NCBI GenBank assembly: GCA_963643985.1
Contig: CAVINP010000090.1
Location: forward strand, 1-8,226
Length of the DNA stretch: 8,226 nucleotides
Direction of reading: 5' to 3'
DNA from: SFTH01 sp963643985
Lineage (GTDB): Bacteria; Bacillota; Clostridia; Christensenellales; Aristaeellaceae
How positions within the stretch are numbered: position 1 is the stretch's first letter; each line of letters begins with the position of its first letter. Below are positions 1 to 6,593 of the stretch, one piece after another. The notes under the pieces were generated by a model, which was not told the DNA's origin, did no database searches, and saw only the letters and a program-made list of their open reading frames with translations. The position numbers and the translations under genes are program-made.

Positions 1-1177
1 TATAGCCCTCGGCTTCAGCATCGTCCACAGCCTGCTCGAACAGCACACTCTGCACGCTGCCCTTCAGTTGTTGGACGAAATTCTGTTCCATTTGGTTGCC
101 TAAAGCGATCAATTTATTTGTCCGGGCATGCTTGACGTTCTCCGGAATCTGGTCGGGCAGCCTGTCTGCCACCGTACCGCTGCGTCTGGAATACGGGAAG
201 GCGTGTATGCGCGCAAAGCCGACCCCTTGGGCAAAGGCCAGCGTTTCCTCAAACTCCGTCTCGCTCTCTCCGGGAAAGCCCAGTATGATGTCCGTGGTGA
301 TCGCGCAGTCCGGCATGTACCTGCGAAGCAGCGCACATGCCTGTAAATACTGCTGCGGCGTATAGCGCCTGCGCATGCGCTGCAGCACCGTGGCGCTGCC
401 CGACTGCAGTGACAGATGAAACTGGCGCATGAGGCCTGGCATCTGCGAGAGTGCCTTTGCGAACTCCTCCGTCACGATCAACGGCTCCAGCGAGCCGAGC
501 CGTACGCGCTCAACGCCATCGGCATCGTGTACCGCGCGAATCGCGTCCAGCAGTGTATCGTCCGTGCCGCGGCCGTAACTGGCCAGATGAATGCCCGTGA
601 CCACGATCTCGCGGTAACCCGCTGCGCCCAGACGTTTGGCCTCGCAGGCCACATTATCAAGCGGCATGCTGCGCACGGGGCCGCGCACCGATGGGATGAT
701 GCAGTAGGCGCAGTAGCGGTCGCAGCCCTCCTGTATCTTCATCGTGGCACGCGTCTTGCCCTCGTGGCGCGAAACGAAGAGCGATTCAAAGCTTGCGCCC
801 TTGAGCGGCGCGACGGCATTGATGCGGATATCATCCTTCACGGCACGCTCCAGAAGCGCAACCACCTCTGCGCGGCGCTGAACGCCGATGGCCAGGCGCA
901 CGTTGTCCATTTCCAGCAACTGCTCGGGGATGCGCTGCGCCAGACAGCCTGCCACCACGATGGCACATTCGGGGTTTTGCCGCGCGCAGCGGCGGATCAT
1001 CTTCTCGGACTTCTGATCGCCCGTGCCGGTGACGGTGCAGGTGTTGATCAGGTACACGTCCGCGCGGTCACGTATGGACACAGCCGTATAGCCCGAGCGT
1101 TCAAAGGCCTCGAGCATCGCCTGCGTGTCGTACTGGTTGACCTTGCAACCCATGGTGTGCACCGCTATCGTCTTCAT
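1..1177 (-). CDS. mtaB: tRNA (N6-L-threonylcarbamoyladenosine(37)-C2)-methylthiotransferase MtaB, 3' end outside window
   Basis: Radical-SAM methylthiotransferase that converts t6A37 to ms2t6A37 in tRNAs reading ANN codons. I translated the minus strand by hand from the ATG at 1177-1175; 392 codons are open to the window edge, and the family is usually about 430-450 residues, so the C-terminal TRAM region is mostly missing. The N-terminal methylthiotransferase domain starts MKTIAVHTMGCKVNQYD and carries the three cluster cysteines C11, C47 (NTCTVT) and C78 (AGCLAQ). The radical-SAM CxxxCxxC is C152, C156, C159 (EGCDRYCAYC), followed by the typical IIPSVRGPVRS. An AGGAG lies 5 bases before the ATG. 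The MtaB assignment over MiaB or RimO rests on the GCKVNQYD and CxYCIIPxxRGxxRS style of motifs and on the prmA-rsmE neighbourhood. It lies 122 bases after rsmE with no convincing own promoter, so it is probably the last gene of that operon. Confidence 0.93.
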   Translation of the reverse strand, partial: MKTIAVHTMGCKVNQYDTQAMLEAFERSGYTAVSIRDRADVYLINTCTVTGTGDQKSEKMIRRCARQNPECAIVVAGCLAQRIPEQLLEMDNVRLAIGVQRRAEVVALLERAVKDDIRINAVAPLKGASFESLFVSRHEGKTRATMKIQEGCDRYCAYCIIPSVRGPVRSMPLDNVACEAKRLGAAGYREIVVTGIHLASYGRGTDDTLLDAIRAVHDADGVERVRLGSLEPLIVTEEFAKALSQMPGLMRQFHLSLQSGSATVLQRMRRRYTPQQYLQACALLRRYMPDCAITTDIILGFPGESETEFEETLAFAQGVGFARIHAFPYSRRSGTVADRLPDQIPENVKHARTNKLIALGNQMEQNFVQQLKGSVQSVLFEQAVDDAEAEGY

Positions 1178-1192
1178 GTTAACTCCTATTGA

Positions 1193-1234
1193 TTAGTGGT
1201 TAGTGGATAGTATTCAGTGCTCAGTGAAATAGTG
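1193..1234 (+). repeat. Heptad-repeat tract upstream of mtaB (outer, inverted arm)
   Basis: About six 7-base units of the form TYAGTGN run on the plus strand: TTAGTGG at 1193-1199 and again at 1200-1206, a degenerate unit at 1207-1213, TCAGTGC at 1214-1220, TCAGTGA at 1221-1227, then an out-of-register unit. It is antisense to the tract at 1259-1293 and partly complementary to it. It is followed by the 8-base palindrome TTGCGCAA (1235-1242). Confidence 0.65.
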
Positions 1235-1258
1235 TTGCGCAAGCAGTAACCCAAACCA

Positions 1259-1293
1259 TTCAACTGACCACCGGCCACTGATCCCTAACCACT
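1259..1293 (-). repeat. Heptad-repeat tract directly downstream of rsmE
   Basis: Read on the minus strand from 1293, five 7-base units follow: AGTGGTT, AGGGATC, AGTGGCC, GGTGGTC and AGTTGAA. Counting back one further unit (1300-1294) reaches the last A of the rsmE TGA stop, so the register starts at the stop codon. It lies between rsmE and mtaB. Confidence 0.65.
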
Positions 1294-1299
1294 CTTAAT

Positions 1300-2037
1300 T
1301 CATCCCATATCTCCCCAAAGCGTCATCACGGCGGCGACCGTTGCGATGGCTGCCGTTTCCGTGCGCAGTATCCTGGGGCCCAGCGTTATCGCACGCGCAC
1401 CGGCGCCGCAGAGCGCTTCAACCTCACCCGCACTCATGCCGCCCTCGGGGCCGATCACGATACCGATGTCATGCGCCTCGGGGCACGCGTCATGCAGTGT
1501 CCGCAGCCCCAGCCCGGAAGCCTCTTCCCAGGGCACCACCAGCATATCGTGACGCTTCATGGCATCCAGCGCCTCCTGCCAGGACAGGGCCGCACGGATC
1601 TCGGGCGCATTCGCCCGTTTGCACTGCTTGGTGGCCTCGTGCGCGATCTTCTGAAGTCTTTCGCGCTTCTTGGCGGCGTCCTTGGCATCCTGTTTGGCCA
1701 CACAGCGCGACATGCGCACGGGGCAGATTTCGCCCGCACCCAATTCCGTCAGCTTCTGCACGATCAGCTCCAGCTTATCCGCCTTGGGCAGCCCCTGATA
1801 GAGCGTCACACGCACGGGTGCCTCGTTGTCAGGCAGCATCTCCCGCAGAAGAAGCGTACATTTATCCTCCGAAGCGCAGTCGATTTCTGCCTCGAAGCGC
1901 CTGCCCTCGGGGTCGACGCAGAAGACGTGCTCGCCGCTGCGCAGCCTCAGCACGCTGCATGCATGGTGCGCGTCCTCCGCTGTCAGCGCGACGCGGTCGC
2001 CGACCCTGCCCGTCTCGGCGGTGTAAAACGAATTCAC
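1300..2037 (-). CDS. rsmE: 16S rRNA (uracil(1498)-N3)-methyltransferase RsmE
   Basis: SPOUT-class methyltransferase that makes m3U1498 in 16S rRNA of the 30S subunit. The 245-residue product has the usual family length. Visible motifs are the N-terminal PUA-like HHACSVLRL (residues 24-32), LYQGLPKADKLE (79-90) at the start of the SPOUT domain, HEATKQC (133-139), IGPEGG (195-200) and the SAM-binding knot LGPRILRTETA (219-229). I chose the GTG at 2037-2035 as start: it overlaps the prmA stop as GTGA and has GGAGG four bases upstream, lying within the prmA end. That is a classic translational-coupling arrangement. An in-frame ATG at 2061 would add eight residues but lacks the coupling logic. The stop TGA at 1302-1300 is followed directly by a heptad-repeat tract. 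Confidence 0.95.
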   Translation of the reverse strand: MNSFYTAETGRVGDRVALTAEDAHHACSVLRLRSGEHVFCVDPEGRRFEAEIDCASEDKCTLLLREMLPDNEAPVRVTLYQGLPKADKLELIVQKLTELGAGEICPVRMSRCVAKQDAKDAAKKRERLQKIAHEATKQCKRANAPEIRAALSWQEALDAMKRHDMLVVPWEEASGLGLRTLHDACPEAHDIGIVIGPEGGMSAGEVEALCGAGARAITLGPRILRTETAAIATVAAVMTLWGDMG

Positions 2038-2978
2038 TTGACCTCCGCGGCCATGGCACACCAGCCGCCCTTTTCCTTTGCGTCCAGCACGCGATAGTTC
2101 GCCGCCTCGAGCGCTGCCAGCACGTCCTGCCTGCGCTCGGATGCAATGCCGGAGCAGATGAACCTGCCGCCGGGCCGTATATGCTTCTTCACCGGCTCCG
2201 CGATCATGATGATGACGTCCGCGATGATGTTGGCGATCACCACGTCCGCGGCCTCATCCACCTCGTCCAGCAGGTTGCCCGCCACGCAGCGGATTTTGCC
2301 CTCAAGGCCGTTGAGGCGCACGTTCTCTTCCGCCACGCGCACGGCCACGCGGTCGATGTCGATGGCGAGCGCGTCACTTGCGCCCATGTGCGCGGCGGCC
2401 ATGGCCAGAATGCCCGTGCCCGTGCCCACGTCGATGACGTTCATGCCGGGCTTGACGTACTTCTCGATCAGCTCCACGCACATGCCCGTGGTCTCGTGTG
2501 TGCCCGTGCCGAAGGCCATGCCGGGGTCAATCTCGATGATATGGTCCCCCGGCTGCGCCTCATACTCGCACCAACCGGGCCTGATGACGATGTGCTCGCC
2601 CAGGCGAAGGGGCTTGAAGGCCTTCTTCCAGTTCTGCGCCCAGTCCTCTTCCGCGAAGCCCTGCGTACGCAGCTCCAGCTTGCCCGCGTCAAAGCCCAGA
2701 TCCATATCCTTCAGCCGCGCCAGTTCGCCGCGGATCAGGTGCAGGCGATCCGCCAGCGCCGCATCGGCCTCGAAGTAGCCCGTGACCTTCACGTCGTCGC
2801 CGATGCGCTGCGCGATGGCCTCGTCAATGATGTCCCACTGCCCCTCGGGGCGCTGCTCCGCCGCCACGTCGTTCTTGTCCTCGATCATCGTGCCGCTGCT
2901 GCCGGCGCGCATCAGAAGCTCCGAAATCATGTCCGCGCCCGCGGTGGTCGTGAGTATGGTCACGCTCATCCAATCCAT
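2034..2978 (-). CDS. prmA: Ribosomal protein L11 methyltransferase PrmA
   Basis: SAM-dependent methyltransferase that methylates ribosomal protein L11. The 314-residue product has the normal length. Diagnostic motifs are DPGMAFGTGTHETT (151-164), the PrmA signature, then SAM motif I DVGTGTGI (183-190), the acidic motif II AIDID (205-209) and ANIIADVI (249-256) in the catalytic position. The N-terminal about 100 residues form the L11-recognition domain typical of the family. The start is the ATG at 2978-2976, with GGGCGG seven bases upstream; the open frame extends further upstream only through the promoter region. A second ATG three codons later has no ribosome binding site. It is first gene of the prmA-rsmE-mtaB operon. 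In Bacillus the equivalent yqeT lies after dnaJ; here no dnaJ precedes it and a separate promoter is present. Confidence 0.95.
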   Translation of the reverse strand: MDWMSVTILTTTAGADMISELLMRAGSSGTMIEDKNDVAAEQRPEGQWDIIDEAIAQRIGDDVKVTGYFEADAALADRLHLIRGELARLKDMDLGFDAGKLELRTQGFAEEDWAQNWKKAFKPLRLGEHIVIRPGWCEYEAQPGDHIIEIDPGMAFGTGTHETTGMCVELIEKYVKPGMNVIDVGTGTGILAMAAAHMGASDALAIDIDRVAVRVAEENVRLNGLEGKIRCVAGNLLDEVDEAADVVIANIIADVIIMIAEPVKKHIRPGGRFICSGIASERRQDVLAALEAANYRVLDAKEKGGWCAMAAEVK

Positions 2979-3012
2979 GCATATACCGCCCTTTTCGGTT
3001 TTATCTGTTTCA

Positions 3013-3041
3013 ATTATAGCCGCGCTGTGTAAGGATTGCAA
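3013..3041 (-). promoter_or_regulatory. Sigma-A-type promoter of the prmA-rsmE-mtaB operon
   Basis: Read on the minus strand, TTGCAA (3041-3036), a 17-base spacer and a perfect TATAAT (3018-3013) lie about 35 bases upstream of the prmA ATG. Both boxes and the spacing fit a vegetative promoter. No CIRCE element or other operator is visible around it. Confidence 0.8.
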
Positions 3042-3103
3042 GCAGCATAACCTCAACATTTCCCTTGCCCATCTTACATTTTTAAATAATTAAAACTTAT
3101 ATG

Positions 3104-3132
3104 TTGTAATTATTGCCGAAATATGGTATTAT
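3104..3132 (+). promoter_or_regulatory. Promoter of the zinc-ribbon membrane protein gene
   Basis: TTGTAA (3104-3109), a 17-base spacer and TATTAT (3127-3132) preceded by TGG, an extended -10 element. The DNA upstream (about 3079-3103) is A/T-rich and could act as an UP element. The promoter is divergent from the prmA promoter, with about 60 bases between the two -35 boxes. Confidence 0.7.
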
Positions 3133-3164
3133 ATACATACCTTCGAATTTGGGAGGGGATTTAA

Positions 3165-3965
3165 ATGTTTGACAACTCCGGAGAGAAAATCAAAAATGTT
3201 GCAAGTGTACTCTGCATGATAGGTATTATTCTGTCTGTCATTATCGGACTTGTTCTGATTGCTACCGGTGCGAATCTGAACGGTGACTACTATACCCGGA
3301 GCTTCGGTACCGTCTTTATTTGGACAGGTATCATTACCGCAGCAGCCGGCTCACTTATGTCATGGGTAGTGTCACTGTTGATTGAGGGATTCGGCGACCT
3401 CATTTCCAGCCAGCAGTGCACTGAGAGGTTAGCAAATGATATCTTGGGAAAGATCAATTCCACGTTGTTGATAGGGGATAAGGCTTCTGAACCCGCAAAG
3501 ACAAAATCCAGTGTTGAAAACAATCATACACTCTATGACACTTGGAAGTGCGCGAATTGTAAAACCGACAATAATGCCAATGCCAAATTCTGCGTCCACT
3601 GCGGTCAAAAGCGCGGTGAACCTTGGGAGTGTACGAACTGCAAGACCTCCAATGCCTCGGAGCACCTTTTTTGTTCGAACTGCGGTATGAGCCGAAACGC
3701 ATCCTCAGACTTGGCGGAGCAACGCAAAGAAGAGTTGCTACATGGCAGAATTGACTATGAAACTTTGCTGAAAGAAGCAGAACAATGCACAAAGGCAATC
3801 GAAATCGAACAGCTTTTCAGCAAGGCATTGGCAGGCAACGAAACCGAAGAGACAGAATCAATCTTGGATATTCTTCGGAAATGCCGCGAGCACGAGAGAA
3901 TGTACGGCAATATGAAGCGTGATGCGTTGAACAGCGTCCGCAAGTATATCGAATCACTGAAATAA
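3165..3965 (+). CDS. Two-helix membrane protein with two tandem zinc ribbons, function unknown
   Basis: A 266-residue protein of unknown function. It has a short N-terminal basic segment, then two membrane helices at about 12-34 and 47-73. A linker leads to two near-identical zinc ribbons: C129/C132 with C143/C146, and C156/C159 with C170/C173. Both have CxxC-10-CxxC spacing and begin with a tryptophan (WKCANC, WECTNC). The C-terminal part (about 180-266) is charged and helical. The membrane segment followed by GFGDLI resembles a group of clostridial zinc-ribbon membrane proteins whose role is not known to me. The start is the ATG at 3165, with GGGAGGGG six bases upstream. Base composition is clearly more AT-rich than the neighbours, and it has no functional link to either flank, so recent acquisition is possible. 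A sensor or scaffold role is only a guess. Confidence 0.85.
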   Translation: MFDNSGEKIKNVASVLCMIGIILSVIIGLVLIATGANLNGDYYTRSFGTVFIWTGIITAAAGSLMSWVVSLLIEGFGDLISSQQCTERLANDILGKINSTLLIGDKASEPAKTKSSVENNHTLYDTWKCANCKTDNNANAKFCVHCGQKRGEPWECTNCKTSNASEHLFCSNCGMSRNASSDLAEQRKEELLHGRIDYETLLKEAEQCTKAIEIEQLFSKALAGNETEETESILDILRKCREHERMYGNMKRDALNSVRKYIESLK

Positions 3966-3984
3966 AATTGCTGACCGCAACGCC

Positions 3985-4008
3985 GGCCAGGTCAGCGGCC
4001 AGGTCGCC
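3985..4008 (+). repeat. Two tandem copies of a 12-base direct repeat
   Basis: GGCCAGGTCAGC (3985-3996) is followed at once by GGCCAGGTCGCC (3997-4008), 11 of 12 bases identical. The first copy also ends an inverted repeat, GCTGACC (3970-3976) with GGTCAGC (3990-3996), starting just after the stop of the zinc-ribbon gene. No T-run follows, so it is not a standard intrinsic terminator. Confidence 0.6.
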
Positions 4009-4024
4009 AACCAAGAGGTTTTGT

Positions 4025-4059
4025 TCTCCTATTCCCTATTCCCTGATCCCTCACCACGA
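4025..4059 (-). repeat. Heptad-repeat tract downstream of ftsH
   Basis: On the minus strand five consecutive 7-base units run from 4059 to 4025. The three central units are GAGGGAT, CAGGGAA and TAGGGAA. It belongs to the same family as the tracts at 1259-1293, 6552-6593 and 8157-8191. It lies in the sense direction of ftsH, after the hairpin at 4062-4093. Confidence 0.65.
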
Positions 4060-4061
4060 GC

Positions 4062-4093
4062 AAGAGCCGCTGCAATTATCCGCAGCGGCTCTT
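4062..4093. terminator. Strong hairpin between convergent genes, probable bidirectional terminator
   Basis: A perfect 12-base-pair stem, AAGAGCCGCTGC (4062-4073) with its complement at 4082-4093, has an 8-base loop. It lies 9 bases beyond the ftsH stop and between two convergent genes, the expected place for a shared terminator. The tail is weak in both directions (TTATATT on the plus strand, only TT on the minus strand), so terminator function is likely but not certain. Confidence 0.6.
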
Positions 4094-4102
4094 ATATTGC
4101 CG

Positions 4103-5932
4103 TCACTTTCGATTCAGTATCTGCATGAACTCCTCGCCCGTGATCGTCTCTCTCTCCAGCAGGAAGGCTGCCAGTTCGTGCAGCTTTTCCTCGTTTTCCT
4201 TGAGGATGATATCGGCCTTGGCACGGGCGTTCTTGACGATCTTGACGACCTGCTGGTCGATCTTCTCCGCCGTGGCCTGAGCGCAGGCCAGAGACGTATC
4301 CTGACCGAGGTATGCGTTGTTGAGCGTCTCCAGCGCGACCATGCCGAACTCCTCGCTCATGCCGTAGCGCGAGACCATGCTGCGTGCCAGCTTCGTGGCC
4401 TTCTCGATGTCGTTGGACGCGCCCGTGGTGATGCGGCCAAACACCAGCTGTTCCGCTGCCTGACCGCCCGTGAGCGTGGCGATCTTGTTTTCGATCTCTT
4501 CCTTGCTCATCAGGAAATGCTCGCCCTCGTCCACCTGCATGGTATAGCCCAGTGCGCCCGAGGTGCGCGGGATGATGGTGATCTTCGTCACCGGCGCGGA
4601 GTCGCTCTGTTTGGCGGCAACCAATGCGTGACCGATCTCGTGATAGGACACGATGCGCCGCTCCTGATCGCTCATCACGGCGTTCTTGCGCTGATAGCCC
4701 GCGATGACCGTCTCCACGCTCTCCTCCAGATCGGCCTGCGTGACGCTGGCTCTGCCCTGACGCACAGCTCTGAGTGCAGCCTCATTGATGATGTTGGCCA
4801 GCTCCGCGCCGGACGCTCCCGAGGTGGCACGCGCGACGGCGTTGAAGTCAATGTCCGCATCCATCTTGACGTTTTGGGCATGCACCTTCAATATGGCGAC
4901 GCGGCCGTTGAGATCCGGCAGCGACACGGGAATGCGCCTGTCAAAGCGTCCCGGGCGCAGCAGCGCGGGATCGAGCGACTCGGGGCGGTTCGTGGCCGCC
5001 AGTATGACCACGCCCTTGCGGCCGTCAAAGCCGTCCATCTCGGTCAACAGCTGGTTGAGCGTCTGCTCGCGCTCGTCGTTGCCGCCCATGCCGGCGTTGT
5101 CGCGCTTCTTGCCGATGGTGTCGATCTCATCGATGAACACGATGCAGGGTGCCTTTTCATTGGCCTGCTTGAACAGGTCTCGCACTTTGGCCGCGCCCAT
5201 GCCCACGAACATCTCCACGAATTCGGAGCCGGAGATCGAGAAGAAGGGCACCTTGGCCTCGCCCGCAACGGCCTTGGCCAGCAGCGTCTTGCCCGTGCCG
5301 GGAGGGCCTACGAGCAGCGCACCCTTGGGCAGCTTTGCGCCGATCTTGCCGTATTTGTCGGGATCGTGCAAAAAGTCCACAATCTCGATCAGCGCATCCT
5401 TGGCCTCGTCCTGACCGGCAACGTTGGCGAAGGTCACACCCGTCTCGTTCTCGGCCACGATCTTGGCGTTGGACTTGTCGAAACTCATGAAGTTGCCTGC
5501 ACCGCCCTGTTTCTTCATGCGGCGCAGTATCAGCTGGCCGATGGTGGTGAATATCACGATCGGCATGACCCAGGATATGATGAAGTTCAGCAGCGGCGAA
5601 TCCTGTGTGGGGATGGTCGCCTCGAACTCGACGTTTGCATTCTCCAGACGCTCGCGCAGGCCGTCGTCGGGGAAAGTGCCTGTCTTGTAGATCGTCTCAT
5701 TGCCGTTGTCATCCTTGGCGACGAACACGATCTGCTCGCTGTCCTGCTCCAGGGCGACCTCGCTCACCTGACCTGCGTCCACCATCTTCAGGAAATCGCT
5801 GTAGCCGACTTCCTTCACCTGGCGCTGCAGGAGCGAAGGAAACAGCAGCGCGTTGAGCAGAAGAATCACAATCGTTGCCAGAGCGTAATAGTAGATCAGA
5901 GGTTTCTTGCTGGGCTTGTCCGAATTGACCAT
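4103..5932 (-). CDS. ftsH: ATP-dependent membrane zinc metalloprotease FtsH
   Basis: Hexameric membrane AAA+ protease that degrades unassembled membrane proteins and short-lived regulators. The 609-residue product is complete. It has TM1 at about 12-32, an extracytoplasmic domain to about 114 and TM2 at about 115-136. The AAA+ module has Walker A GPPGTGKT (209-216), pore loop MFVG (241-244), Walker B VFIDEID (265-271) and the second region of homology with R326 and R329. The protease site is HEIGH (431-435) with D508 (SNDIEKAT) as probable third zinc ligand. The HEIGH form, rather than the commoner HEAGH, keeps both histidines and the glutamate, so it should be active. The protein ends soon after the helical domain, with no long tail. 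The ATG at 5932-5930 has only a G-run upstream, a mediocre ribosome binding site. The gene stands alone, not beside tilS-hpt as often seen, so it may be one of several ftsH copies. Confidence 0.97.
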   Translation of the reverse strand: MVNSDKPSKKPLIYYYALATIVILLLNALLFPSLLQRQVKEVGYSDFLKMVDAGQVSEVALEQDSEQIVFVAKDDNGNETIYKTGTFPDDGLRERLENANVEFEATIPTQDSPLLNFIISWVMPIVIFTTIGQLILRRMKKQGGAGNFMSFDKSNAKIVAENETGVTFANVAGQDEAKDALIEIVDFLHDPDKYGKIGAKLPKGALLVGPPGTGKTLLAKAVAGEAKVPFFSISGSEFVEMFVGMGAAKVRDLFKQANEKAPCIVFIDEIDTIGKKRDNAGMGGNDEREQTLNQLLTEMDGFDGRKGVVILAATNRPESLDPALLRPGRFDRRIPVSLPDLNGRVAILKVHAQNVKMDADIDFNAVARATSGASGAELANIINEAALRAVRQGRASVTQADLEESVETVIAGYQRKNAVMSDQERRIVSYHEIGHALVAAKQSDSAPVTKITIIPRTSGALGYTMQVDEGEHFLMSKEEIENKIATLTGGQAAEQLVFGRITTGASNDIEKATKLARSMVSRYGMSEEFGMVALETLNNAYLGQDTSLACAQATAEKIDQQVVKIVKNARAKADIILKENEEKLHELAAFLLERETITGEEFMQILNRK

Positions 5933-5963
5933 AGGCTACCCCCCATTCCCTGTCGTTTGAGCA

Positions 5964-5992
5964 ATTATAACAATATTCTGTCCCGATTTCTA
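5964..5992 (-). promoter_or_regulatory. Extended -10 promoter of ftsH
   Basis: On the minus strand a perfect TATAAT (5969-5964) is preceded by TGT, an extended -10 element. Seventeen bases further upstream is TAGAAA (5992-5987), a poor -35 box that the extended -10 can compensate for. The -10 box lies about 30 bases before the ftsH start codon. Confidence 0.7.
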
Positions 5993-6143
5993 TGGACAAA
6001 TTTTGAACTTTGTCTGAATTTTGGCAAAAAATGCAGCGGCCACTCACAAGTGGGCAACGGATAGCGACCACTGACTGCAGCCCGGAATCCCTCTGCGATA
6101 CAAAAAGCAGGAATCGGCCCGAACTGATCCCCGCATCATGATA

Positions 6144-6431
6144 TCACATTGTCGGCAGCGTCACCGTGTGCTCCACGCCGCGCAGCATGTCCGCCAGCAG
6201 CAGCATCTGATCGGGCAGGAACACAAAGGCTGCAAATATCAGCGCCGAAAGCAGGAGCACCACCAGCAGAAAGGCGATGGCAAAGCTGCGCTTGGGCTGG
6301 GTGTTGGCCAGTATGATAAAGAGTATCGCCGCAATGATGTTCACGCCCGGCAGCAGCATCACAATCAGCGTGCCCATCCAGTTCAGCACGGAAATGCGGT
6401 TTCCGCCGCGCTTGTTGTCAATCTCGCTCAC
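6144..6431 (-). CDS. Small two-helix membrane protein, function unknown
   Basis: A 95-residue protein if it starts at the GTG at 6431-6429. That start is chosen because a near-perfect Shine-Dalgarno (GGGAGGAGG, 6449-6441) lies nine bases upstream; an in-frame ATG further upstream, at about 6518, would begin before the promoter and cannot be right. Residues 1-15 are polar and basic; hydrophobic helices follow at about 16-38 (NWMGTLIVMLLPGVNIIAAI) and 50-74, separated by a short NTQPKRS loop. The NWMGTL-PGVN pattern recurs in small membrane proteins of Firmicutes whose function I do not know. It has its own promoter, and 211 bases separate its stop from the ftsH start, so it is probably not in an operon with either neighbour. 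Confidence 0.75.
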   Translation of the reverse strand: MSEIDNKRGGNRISVLNWMGTLIVMLLPGVNIIAAILFIILANTQPKRSFAIAFLLVVLLLSALIFAAFVFLPDQMLLLADMLRGVEHTVTLPTM

Positions 6432-6464
6432 CGCAAAGCGCCTCCTCCCGATCTGTTTGTCTCC

Positions 6465-6494
6465 ATTATACAACAGATGCACGCAGATCGTCAA
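6465..6494 (-). promoter_or_regulatory. Promoter of the small membrane protein gene
   Basis: On the minus strand TTGACG (6494-6489), an 18-base spacer and a perfect TATAAT (6470-6465) lie about 35 bases before the GTG start. The -35 box is close to the inner edge of a heptad-repeat tract (6503-6537). Confidence 0.75.
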
Positions 6495-6502
6495 GGGGAT
6501 GC

Positions 6503-6537
6503 AGTGGTCAGTGATCAATGGTCGGTGGTCGGTGAAA
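6503..6537 (+). repeat. Heptad-repeat tract between amidohydrolase and small membrane protein (outer, inverted arm)
   Basis: Five consecutive 7-base units on the plus strand: AGTGGTC (6503-6509), AGTGATC, AATGGTC, GGTGGTC and GGTGAAA (6531-6537). This is the cleanest tract in the window. It faces the oppositely oriented tract at 6552-6593. Confidence 0.7.
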
Positions 6538-6544
6538 TTGTGCA

Positions 6545-6569
6545 GATTGGTGCACCCCGGTCACCAATC
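6545..6569. repeat. Perfect 8-base inverted repeat downstream of the amidohydrolase gene
   Basis: GATTGGTG (6545-6552) and CACCAATC (6562-6569) can form an 8-base-pair stem with a 9-base loop. There is no T-run on either side, so it is not a standard intrinsic terminator. It sits at the centre of the paired heptad tracts and could nucleate a longer hairpin. Confidence 0.6.
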
Positions 6570-6593
6570 GCTATTTCCTGATCCCTGTTTCCT
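6552..6593 (-). repeat. Heptad-repeat tract directly downstream of the amidohydrolase gene
   Basis: On the minus strand the units are AGGAAAC (6593-6587), AGGGATC (6586-6580), AGGAAAT (6579-6573) and AGCGATT (6572-6566), then two weaker ones to 6552. The first unit begins with the last A of the amidohydrolase TGA stop codon. Confidence 0.65.

Noticed and set aside
416..1192. A 258-codon plus-strand open frame in the first kilobase.
   Set aside because: It is antisense to mtaB, whose cluster cysteines and radical-SAM motif are intact on the minus strand.
1193..1293. A CRISPR-like array or insertion-sequence remnant in the rsmE-mtaB gap.
   Set aside because: The units are 7 bases long without unique spacers, and there are no transposase fragments or target-site duplications.
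1341..3032. A 563-codon open frame on the plus strand opposite rsmE and prmA.
   Set aside because: Its product is low-complexity (Arg, Ala, His, Pro) and it spans two clearly identified genes on the minus strand.
6013..6055. An intrinsic terminator on the minus strand for the small membrane protein gene.
   Set aside because: A CCACT/AGTGG stem and a later T6 run exist, but eight bases separate stem and T-run and the stem is only five base pairs; it also lies close to the ftsH promoter.
3968..6064. A 698-codon open frame on the plus strand covering ftsH in antisense.
   Set aside because: It is the mirror of ftsH codon bias in GC-rich DNA; its translation has no domain-like pattern, is rich in histidine and leucine, and ftsH on the other strand is unambiguous.
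6066..6137. A further heptad tract between ftsH and the small membrane protein gene.
   Set aside because: Isolated units such as AGGGATT (6092-6086) and AGTGGTC (6072-6066) on the minus strand are present, but they are not in a common 7-base register, so I do not count it as a tract.
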